This document shows, in pieces, positions 11,181 to 23,100 of a stretch of DNA of 64,000 bases. Positions within the stretch are counted from its first letter, which is position 1; each line of letters opens with the position of its first letter. The DNA lies in contig NC_092675.1 in assembly GCF_964355755.1 (NCBI RefSeq), positions 17,929,312-17,993,311 of the forward strand, given 5' to 3'. A program made the position numbers and the translations under genes. The notes under the pieces were generated by a model. It did no database searches and was not told the DNA's origin. It saw only the letters and a program-made list of their open reading frames with translations. The DNA comes from Antedon mediterranea (Eukaryota > Echinodermata > Crinoidea > Comatulida > Antedonidae).

Positions 11181-14100
11181 ATGGAGTATGATGAAGTTTT
11201 AAGAAGTCTTGGAATATATTGGGTAATATTTCGTTATGGTCTAGGGATCCTAGCCGCCTTATTATTTTTATCCTATGATTAGCTAGGGGCTATTATCAAG
11301 CCTAACTAGCTAAGCTAGCTACTACACTAGTACTAACTAGGCCTAGGCTAGTAGTAGTAGATCCGGCTGCGATAGGTTAGGCCTCCTCTACTGGTACTGT
11401 AGATAAGGTAGGCTAGCTAGCAGCAGTTCTTAGGTACTGTATATGATACCTACCTGGGCTAGGCTTAAGAAAGACTAAAAGAGAGAGAGTCCTGCTGAGA
11501 CTGAGAGGAGGAGGAGGCTATATTAATATTATTAGTTTAGGATTATTATTTTTTTAGATGGTTAGACCAGAAGAGAGAACATAAAATTGTCGCCGTGGTT
11601 AGGATTCCGGCACCGGAACTCAACTGCCCAGCGTTAGGGATTCCGACACGCTATTGCGCATGCCCAGAGCGAGGTAATCGGCGACTCTATACTTATCAAC
11701 AGCGATGGATTATTTCGCCACACGGCGAACTAGCCTAGATGCCTTCTAATATGGGATCCACTAATCTAGGCTAGGGCTACCAGTTAGACTACGTGACCAG
11801 TGGGCCTATAGTATTTATTTTGTAATTAAAAAGTGGTTGCTTCATTCATATATAAAATTCATATCATTATGAATTATATAAATACATGACTAGTTTTATG
11901 ATTTTTCATAACGCATTATACTGTACATATACAACATGCAATCACAAGTTGATTTGTTGACGGCAGCCACCGCGTGGATGTGAAAAAACTGTTCGGGAAG
12001 TCAGGGTCGCAACGCTAAAAACAGCATTACGATTCTTAGATAGATACTGATACTTATTAATATCATAATTATTTTCATAGTCATATTTTAATTATTAATT
12101 CATGTATGGCATAGGCCAAGTTTCATCCATCGCTCTCTCGCTCGCGCAACGACTATCTAGGCCAAAGATACTACAGCGCCACTACGTGGCGCTATATGAT
12201 CTTTGATCTAGGCTACAGTAAATCCCTATAACACTCCGACTCTCCGTGGTGTGGCACTATTATTAGTGCAAGCTATAATTCACTTCCCAGAGCTCTGGGC
12301 ATGCGCAATAGCGTGTCGGATTCCCTAACGGTGGGCAGTTGAGTTCCGGTGCCGGAATCCTAACCACGGCGTAAAATTGTCGCTGTGGCTAAAGATACGG
12401 TACCGTATTCTAACTTCTGTTTACTAAAGGTACGGTAAAATTGCATTACGTCATAATCAGCCAATGGGGTGCTGGTACGTGTGTAAAGTCATCATATAAG
12501 GACTTTGGATTTTTTTTCATATCGCGTCTGTACAGTAGAGAATGCCTATCGGTGGATGTGTGTGCGCAGGTTTTATTTTGGTTTGGCCTATTTAGGCCCA
12601 GGCCTATATTTTTTTATTAAATTTTGTTTACAGATGGTGACCATAAACAACAAGCAAATGCGGACAATAAAGGGGCCCTCAAATACTATGATTTAGACAG
12701 TAGCCCCAGGGCTGAGTCACAGAAATCAGCGCACACATGCAGCTAGCTGTCCCCAGCCTGGCACAGCTTTCCCTACACAAACAAACACATGAGGTTATAG
12801 TACGCAGTAAGTAGGCCTATGCCTCTTTTGAAACGGTTTTCTGTATTCTAGAATTAAAATCAACCTGTTTTGGCTTTTCAATAATAACAGACGTAGGCTA
12901 AATTTAGTTTTTGTCACACACGACGGCGATAATAGCGATAAATGAAGCATAATGAAAATGCGGTTGATCACTGTTTTCGCGATATGAAAAAAAATCCAAA
13001 GTCCTTATACGATGAAATCACACACGTACCAGCACCCCATTGGCTGGTTATGACGTAATGCAATTTTACCGTACCTTTAGCAAATGGAAGTTAGGATACG
13101 GTACCGTATCTTTAGCCACGGCGTAAAATTATAAATAATGTTAATGTATGTACTGTAAATTTGAAATTTCTTCTTTGTTGCACAATTTGATACATTTGCG
13201 CAATTTGGATTGAAACTTGGTGGGAATACTGTAAGGTTGTAATTTAATCTGCACGGCGGCCGATCACACTTTACCTTGACAACACACAGGCCTAGGTAGG
13301 CCGAGGCCTAGGCTGCAATTTAGCAAGTAAAAAGTACAGTATATGCTACTCGCTCCAACCTCAGGGGAGACACCTCTCAAACATATAATTATAATAATCA
13401 TCTATTTTTTATACCTAAAACCATGCTCTATGCCCAATTAGCTTATAACACGAGCTTTTACTCTCTATACACTATTAAATTTACTTTTTTCTGTTTCCAT
13501 ATGCGTAGGAAATTTTTCTTCTGTATTGCAATGAATTTAAAGAAAAAATAAACAGCAATTGTGAAGGACTGGAAGCTTGGCAGTTAATTGCTTTTTCAGT
13601 TGGCATTACGTTAATCGTAACATGGATTTATCAATGGCTGAATCATCCAGAACTTAGTAAGCTATTAAATACAATAATACTATTTTATAGTAAAATAAAA
13701 GAACAAATTTATATAAAGTGAAATCTGAATAAAATTTAGCAACTTGTTATAATGATATATAACCTGTACCATTGAATTCTCTATAGGATTGGTGAATTAC
13801 TAATTCAGTTTATCTTTTCCAATCTGTTGATCCATTTTAACCTTGAGACAAAAATCTATTATAACATGACAAAGTGCTATTTGAAATTAATATACAGTAT
13901 AGTTCTAATAGTCCAAGTTATGTAACTTCAAACTACTGTATATGACACGTACAATGCTTGAGTATAATCATATCCCTAATGCTAGTAATTTATATGTGGA
14001 AGTCTTGCATAGAAACCTTTGTCTAGTTGTATGTCATTATTATTGTTTGCTAATATGAAAATGTAAAAATGTGAAAACCTGGTTTTTTTCAGCTTTATCA

Positions 14101-17100
14101 CAGAGAATAAAGAAAAGCATATTCACATGTGTCAGGAGTATGCCATATATTAAAGGCAGGGTAAGTATTACCAAATTTGCTGTTATGTACCATATCCATT
14201 CACATCCCCTAGCAAAACCACATAGTTTACACACATCAGGTGGAAACCATACAAAATACAGGTGTGTGCAAACTTTGTGGTTACATGATAAACAATGTGG
14301 AAGAGTTATAAGTTAATAAGTCACAGCAATGTTGTCCCAAAATCATTTGTTACAATCAGCATACACAACCTCAACTATTTATGACTTACTAATTATCAAT
14401 CAGACATACAATATAATCAGCATCAAGTATAAATCAATTCAAGTCATTGCTAAATGAACATTGGAAGACTCTTGACTGCAAGCACATCATCTTTAACCCC
14501 AAACTCAAATAGTATTACAGTTATCTTTTTAATATAACAGATGTTATTTACCTCCGCCAAGGAGGTATATGTAATCGATCGCGTGTGTTTGTTACTTGGC
14601 AAAAAGAATTTTGCCAAGTATAGTATTCACTTTGTTTGTGTGTGTGTTTGTTTGTTTGTTGGTTAGCACGATAGCGCCTACAGTTTTCAAGTTATCGTTC
14701 TGAATTTTTGGATGTAGATAGGTATATACCTTCAGACCATGCCTATTGAAAATCTACAAAATTGGTTTATTAATAACTTCACAAAATAACAAAAATGATA
14801 TTATTTTCAGACCGGCTAGTGTTAAAAGATAGGACAGAATTTTTCAAAAGCTGGCGAACAGTCTTAAAGTAACCAGTAAACTCAAATTGAATTTTCTCAA
14901 GAACTACTTGTCCAAAAAACTTCATTTTTGTACAGGAGGCAAGAGTTATAATTTGTGATTTGTAATTTTAAAACATAATTTGATTTAATGTGCACTTTTT
15001 TTGATGCGAGTACCGTACTGACGCAGGTATAAGCCCACCCCTCTTGAACATGAAATCATGTCAAGTTTTGGGGGTGGGCTTATACCCGAGGATCCAAAAA
15101 TGCAGATTGTCAAAAACAGCACATGTACACTGTGTATTCCACCATGCGAGCGAGCGCCCTCACGAGGTGTTGCGACGTGTACAACGTTGCCTCGAGTCTA
15201 AATACACGAGGTGTGGAGTGTTGGAAAATTAAGCTTATTATAGTTCGTGTAATTTATCGTAGAATAACTTATTTTAAACATCAATTGAACAAGAATTTAT
15301 CAAGCAGAAAAGCAAGTATACAATGTTGGTTAAATAGAAATGTACCAAAGAAATTTAATAAGCTTGTTTATGGGAGCCGATACCAAATAGTGGTATTCCG
15401 TTTTGGCGACTTGTAGGGTCGCGTGGGAAGCGATCTTCGACCGCGATGGAGTGTAAACAAAACAGGACCGCTAGGCCTCATATGGCCTAGCGTATATAAG
15501 CCTACAGTAGCTTGGTTATGATCAAAGGTAGGTGTATTCGGTGTATGGACGTCGCCAAATACAAAATAATGTACTACGGCACACACTGTTGATCTTCGAT
15601 TTAATGGGTGGGCTTATACCCGAGTGCCTCATTTTTTATGAAAATTAGTCAAAAGTTGGGGGTGGGCTTATACCCGAGTATGGGCTTATACCCGCGTCAG
15701 TACGATAGTTTACAAAACCTATTTCTTTTCAAATTCGTTGCTGTTCTATTGTTAGTCAACTGAAGCTATTGTTAATTGAAAGGCTTGTTACATAACCATT
15801 ACACCAAACTCGCATACACATGCTTGTAGTGAAATTAGCTTAAATCACATACAGCATTAAGACACACACAAATATATATATTTTTTTTTTACCGGAGAAA
15901 TCTGATGTAGGAGAATTTTACAGTAGGCGGAGGTATGCACTCTCGGAGTGACTTTCTAGTTAATGAATGTATACATTTCTTTTTTCAGTTTAATTTATGA
16001 AAGCCTTTTGGGCAGAATGCCTTTGAGAACCATATAATATGATTGTCTGTTTTCAGATTAAAGAACAGCTAGATGTGGCAAAAGCTGGTCTTCAAGAAGA
16101 ATTGTTCAGGGGTACTGAGGGTAGCACGTATATCACAGCATTACCAAAACATGGTTTAACTAGGAAGGAAATTTTGAAAAGCGTCAAAGACTATCAGAAG
16201 TTAGGTACGAAATATTGATTTAATTAATATTAAAGATCTGTCTAAAGATATATATCTTCCATTTACATATGTTTATTCATTTACATATTTTGTGGTGAAT
16301 GTGGAAATAAAGAAATTGAAATATATAATATAGTTAAAGATGTATTGTCCCTTGAAACACAAAAAATGAAAAAAAAAATATTCTAAATTTAAATTGGCCA
16401 TATCAAAGTAATATTAAAGTTATTCACTTTAAATAAGTCGAAAATTTGAGCCAAAAACAACAAGTTTATGTAATTAACAGGTAAATTTATATGATTTCAT
16501 TTCGTCTGGAAAATCGTCACGAGCGAAAGTAAACAAAGATTTCAAACCATTAGTATGCATTATGCATGATGCTAATTAGGATTGTTTACCACTTGTCGCG
16601 GTTGGGAAGGTGTTTTCACACAGTTTTATGATTATGCATACAGAGTAGCCAAACAAGCGCGTTGCATTATGAGATATGTTTTGATTGAAAACTTTGACTG
16701 GAAGCCGAACCGAGTGACCAATCAAATGGTTCATACATTACGTCATAGTTTGTGAAAAAATATGTACGCGCTGACAATTTTGAATTTTTATAACGCGACA
16801 ATGTTTTTCACCTTTTTTGTACTTTTTTAAAGTCTGATATTTCAAAATAACAAGTGTAAGTAAACTAAATCATAATAGAAAAACAATTTTAATGTTTGTC
16901 TTTAGTGTTACTGTAAAGCCTAGATTAAGATATCAGCGAAAACATGTCCTAGGCTGAGTTGAATGTTTGTCTTTAGTGTAAAGCCTAGATTAAGATATCA
17001 GCGAAAACATGTCCTAGGCTTAGTTGAATGTTTGTCTTTAGTGTAAAGCCTATATTAAGATATCAGCGAAAACATGTCCTAGGCTGAGTTGAATGTTTGT

Positions 17101-20100
17101 CTTTAGTGTAAAGCCTAGATTAAGATATCAGCGAAAACATGTCCTAGGCTGAGTTGAATGTTTGTCTTTAGTGTAAAGCCTAGATTAAGATATCAGCGAA
17201 AACATGTCCTAGGCTGAGTTGAATGTTTGTCTTTAGTGTAAAGCCTAGATTAAGATATCAGCGAAAACATGTCCTAGGCTGGGTTGAATGTTTGTCTTTA
17301 GTGTAAAGCCTATATTAAGATATCAGCAAAAACATGTCCTAGGCTAAGTTGAATGTTTGTCTTTAGTGTAAAGCCTAGATTAAGATATCAGCGAAAACAT
17401 GTCCTAGGCTGGGTTGAATGTTTGTCTTTAGTGTAAAGCCTATATTAAGATATCAGCGAAAACATGTCCTAGGCTGAGTTGAATGTTTGTCTTTAGTGTA
17501 AAGCCTAGATTAAGATATCAGCGAAAACATGTCCTAGGCTGGGTTGAATGTTTGTCTTTAGTGTAAAGCCTATATTAAGATATCAGCGAAAACATGTCCT
17601 AGGCTGAGTTGAATGTTTGTCTTTAGTGTAAAGCCTATATTAAGATATCAGCGAAAACATGTCCTAGGCAGGGTTGAATGTTTGTCTTTAGTGTAAAGCC
17701 TATATTAAGATATCAGCGAAAACATGTCCTAGGCTGAGTTGAATGTTTGTCTTTAGTGTAAAGCCTAGATTAAGATATCAGCGAAAACATGTCCTAGGTT
17801 GGGTTGAATGTTTGTCTTTAGTGTAAAGCCTATATTAAGATATCAGCGAAAACATGTCCTAGGCTGAGTTGAATGTTTGTCTTTAGTGTAAAGCCTATAT
17901 TAAGATATCAGCGAAAATATGTCCTAGGCTGGGTTGAATGTTTGTCTTTAGTGTAAAGCCTAGATTAAGATATCAGTGAAAACTGCGCATGACCGTACTT
18001 GACTTTGCAAAACTTCACGTCCATGTGTCCCAGCAACACTCAATAAGAACCAAGAAATCATTGTTGATCGTGTAAAAATATGTAAATATTCGCGGTCCGG
18101 CCTGATCATCGTTATTTATTTTCAACTTTAACGATTTGAAAATTCAACACAACTTAAAGCAACTAGTCGTAACGCTTCGTCGATGGGAAAACAGGCTTTA
18201 GGCTATTGGCGCGCATAAAAAAGAAACAGTTTCGTATATTAAATATGGTCTATAAAACCCACTATATTCAGATAATATTCAAAATCGATTGGCCAAAACA
18301 CCTCAGATGCTTTTCCCTGGCATCTAAAAAAAAAATTTGTCAGGGGGAGCATGCCCCTGGACCTCACTAGATGATTATTTTTCCATATCGCCCCCTTCCC
18401 CCTTTTTTATCAAGATCCTGGATCCGCCCCTGAAAATAATATGAAAAGGATAAATATTAATGAGATAGGGTTTCTGCTTTGTAGATAAGGTTGATTGGAA
18501 GGGTGGTAAAGTATCAGGATGTGTCTACAATGGATCCGATGCACTTTCAAAGCTTAGTGGTGAAGTAAGTCTTGCTTACGTTTTACAAAATTTTTGAGTA
18601 AAAAAGCCAATGTAGATCATAGAAAACCTTATTTTTTATCTTTTTTTGTCTGTATAATTTTTTTATACTGGGCGACCTCTTTAGTCAACAACTGGTCTCC
18701 CAGAGGGCCCAGCTATGATCAGTGGCTGTGTGTGTACTAATACACAGGGTAACCCCTACTTGTCTCGAAAGATGTACTCTAGGTTCTTTAAAGTGCACAT
18801 GAGCTATATGTGTACACTGGACCTACGGTTTATGGCCCTTATCCGAGAAGACTTGTTCTACCACCAGAACCATGGAGGAACCTTGAACCCTTGCCGATGT
18901 TATGGCTACGTAATTACGGTTCCATTGCCTTAACCGCTCGACCACTTACTCAGTAATTGAAAAATAATCTGCTCATTCCACTACACTTCTCTTCTCTAAA
19001 GTTTGAAACACCTGAATATGAAAGCAAGTATGTTCAGCAGGCGTGTTCCACACAGTTAAGTTAATATGTATATAATATGAAACACTTTGCTAGATTATTA
19101 TATTTTCATTGCAATAGATATATGAGGAGTTTGCTTGGACCAATCCACTGCATCCAGATGTGTTTCCTGCTCTTAGGAAGATGGAATCTGAAGTTGTTGC
19201 CATGTGTGTCAAGATGTTCAATGGAGGATCACAAGGCTGTGGTACAGTAAGTTAATGTTCTCTTTCATATTGACATCACAGGCATTAGAATGGAGGCTAG
19301 TGATCTGAAGATAGTAATAATTTCCATAAAAAAATTGCGTTTTTTCCACAAATTTTTTATGTTTCTATGTAAATAACTCTTTGGAACATTTTACGTCAGA
19401 GTTTGGCATTTAAACATCTTCTGAATGGAGAGGTGTTTGTGTTAAAAAAGTACACTTGCATAGCATTGTCATTTGCAACACCCTTTTGAACAGGTACCAA
19501 AGAAAATTCTCATTCATTCTTGGTAACTGAGTTTAATAAAAAACATGGACTACACAAACTAAATAATTTATATGTGACTTTAACACTGTATAGGTGACAT
19601 CAGGTGGTACAGAGAGCATTCTGATGGCTTGCCTGGCATATCGTAGCATCTGGTTTGAAAAGGGTATACTGTATCCTGAAATGTAAGTTATGATTGAATG
19701 TAATTCAACTAAAGATGTAGTTTATAGTTTTGTTACAATTCCTCACATATGTGACCTACGTAATGTGTGCAAAATTTGTATTACTTGACATCTCGTTCAT
19801 GAGATTAATTATTGTATAAATTAGGATATTATAGGGGGCGCTTTTTTAGTATAGACATGCAGTAGATAGTATCAATGCTTTTTGGCAAACTTGTAATATA
19901 CTGTGATTAAATTTATAATAATATTTTTATGAGTGGAGTTGTGGCTTGGTGGTTATAATGCTTGGCTACCACTCCAAGGGTCCTGGGTTCAAGTCTCGTC
20001 ACATGTCAGGATTTTTTCTAAGGACCAAATTACAACTCCACTCCCAAAGACTTGTAATAAGACTTTGTTTATGTAGAGCATCTTGTGTATATGTTTGTCT

Positions 20101-23100
20101 TGTGACCCTCTGAGGGTTCCTAATGATCAGCATTAGCTGGATGGATCACCCTCATTAAATATGGTTAAAACAAAAAAAAATACATATTTGTTTAATTTCA
20201 CAGTCTGGCTCCAATTAGTGTCCATAGTGCTTTTAACAAAGCTGCTCACTATTTTAAGATGAAGTTGGTTCATGTGCCTATTGACCCTGTCACAAGTGAA
20301 GTTAACATTAAAGTAAGTTAAACTTATTAACCAACAAACATCCTTGTCATAGCACTACAAAGATCAATGTTTTGTTTAGAGAAAGCTAGAAGGCAATTGA
20401 CAAATCATTTATTTATTTGTTTTATTCCGTGATAAATATATCAATACAAACAATAATACAAATACAGATTAAAAAAATTTGCATTTAAAGTAATATTCAT
20501 TTTTTAGTATTATTATCGTAGTTTATAGTGTACCATTCCCAGGCTCCTTCCTGTCACAATTCCAGGAAAAACTTCTCATTGTTGTGTCTAACAGATATTA
20601 AGTATTACATTTTTTTAAGGCAATGAATAGTTGTGTCTAACAGATATTAAGTATTACATTATTATTTTTTAAAAGGCAATGAAGAGATTGATTACAAAGA
20701 AAACTTGTATGCTTGTTGGATCAGCGCCAAGTTTTCCTCATGGAATATTAGATCCTATAGGAGACATTGCAGCTGTAAGTAAATACAATGATAAGGGATA
20801 AGAAAGACAATGGTGAAGGTGATGATAACCCAGATATAATGTATACAGTTATATAAGCCATTTCTTTTATGTCATATCTATATCCATACAGAACGGTGTA
20901 CATTAATAGTCTAAGAGCTTTAGGCCAAAATAAGCTTAAACCTGGGCATTTTAGGAAACAACTTAAATTAAAGGATAAGTCTAGGAATATATCTAGAATA
21001 ACATACAAAAGCCCTCATAAATCTCCCTTGAGACTTGTTTAATCTTTATTTTGCCAATATTCTTAATAATTGATTCTGTTTATCATATGCTCTACAGTTA
21101 GGTCGTCGTTATGGTATCCCAGTGCATGTAGACTGTTGCTTAGGTGGGTTTTTAGTTCCATTTATGAAGAAGGCAGGCTTCACCATCCCAGCATGTGATT
21201 TTACCGTTGATGGAGTCACCAGTATATCTGCTGATACACACAAGGTAACTATATACATTCTACACAATATCACCATACCACATACTAACAGAGTAATATC
21301 GCCAAGTACAGAACTGTACGTTTTATGAAAACTGCACCTAAAGCTCCTTTGATATCGTTTGGTTTGTATATCTAATATCCTGTACATGCACATCCAATAT
21401 GTCACTAAAAGTCAAATCTTACTGATTGTATGCACTGTATTGTTGGTGTTGTTTTTAAAAGTATATATTTAGGCAAATTGGCAAAGATATCCATAAGCGA
21501 ATCATTCACTATCCTTCTTAAAAGTGGCAATCCTGTTAAAATCAAACATATACACAAACAAAGTCTTATCATTCTTTTAGAGTGGAGTTATAATTTGTCA
21601 TTAGAAAAAATCCTGACACTGACATGACCCTTTGATTGGTAGTCACCATAACCACCAAGCCACAACTCCACTTTTTCTTGTTTGGTAGTGTACATGAAAT
21701 TGTGGATTCATTTTATTGTGTTTTTATCAATGTAGTATGGATTTGCACCAAAAGGCTCGTCTGTGATTCTGTACAGTGACAGAAAATATCGAGCTCAGCA
21801 ATATTACGTGAATCCAGATTGGCAAGGAGGTATTTATGCCTCGCCTGGTTTAGCAGGTAAGCTTCAATCTGTTGGTAAATGATCACCAAATTTTATTGTA
21901 TAGCAGTCTGCCTAAAATGCAGAATGTCCCTGGTTATTCTAGAATGAAATCAAGATTTTAGAGCAATATTGTGTAATGATAAAGTGAATTGATTACCATG
22001 TGAGATGCATTGGTTTGAGACCTGTATGTGTCATATTGTGTGTACCCTTAGACATTGCCTCATCCTTCGAATAGAATGCATGGCTGTTTGTATATATACA
22101 CAGCATATGTCAACAATAAAGGACTTGATAAACTATTCAAAACATGTTATTGGTGCATTATATACTTATCATTAACTAGGATTGGAACCATGACCAGAAC
22201 TCTTGACTCAGGGAAATGTTAGCTTGTACCCAAGCATGTGTTGTATACAACTTTGTTTTATTTTAGGTAGCCGAGCTGGTGCATTAGTGGCAGGATGTTG
22301 GGCAACACTTGTTCACTTTGGAGAAAATGGATACATTGACAGCACCAGGAAGATTGTGTCAACAGCTAGATATATTGAAAAACAGTATGAGATCTTAGTT
22401 GTCTTATTTGTAGCATTTAAATTTGATTGTTCTGAAAATGTGTTTGACAGACTAATAGTATTTTGTAATAAAATATACTGTAGTGGCAAATTCAACAGAG
22501 GATAGATATAATGCTAGTTGTCTAGTGTTAAAAATAGATAATAATGAATTTCATCATTTTTAGTTTAGCTTTTCAGCAAAAATAAATTATTCAGTATTAA
22601 AATGTTGTATACAGTCGCACATTGGTGTTCTAAAAGAAAATCGTATTGTAGCGCTTAGGGAGTATATTTTGATATTACTATGATAATAATGTATTACTTA
22701 ATATTGACTATTTACTCTTCTAGCCTCAGACAAATTAAAGGTATATTTATATATGGTAAACCAGAAGTGAGTGTTGTTGCAGTTGGATCTAATGACTTTG
22801 ATGTATACAGATTATCAGGTGCCTTGACAGGGAAGGGCTGGAATCTGAATGTTCTTCAATTTCCAGCTAGGTAAAGTGCTTTAAACATAATGTGTTATAA
22901 TGTCCATTTCTATCAACATCGGGACAATATAAAGGTGTTACTTACTATTTACTGGATGTTTCACCGTGTTTTGGCCGTATTCACCATTCACACTTAAACT
23001 AAGGGAAACACCCTTAAAGTTAAACAAATCTGAAGTGAAGACAATTTAAGGGAAATACTTAAATAATTATTTAATACTCAATATTTAAGCAAAATATCTT

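Noticed and set aside
11013-11282. 89-codon plus-strand protein
   Set aside because: Its end merely overlaps the true first exon of SGPL1 copy B (11181..11222) and reads through its GTAATA donor into the intron.
19931-20045. Functional tRNA gene
   Set aside because: A and B boxes are recognisable but the cloverleaf does not close properly, the element is repeated, and it carries a LINE-like tail.
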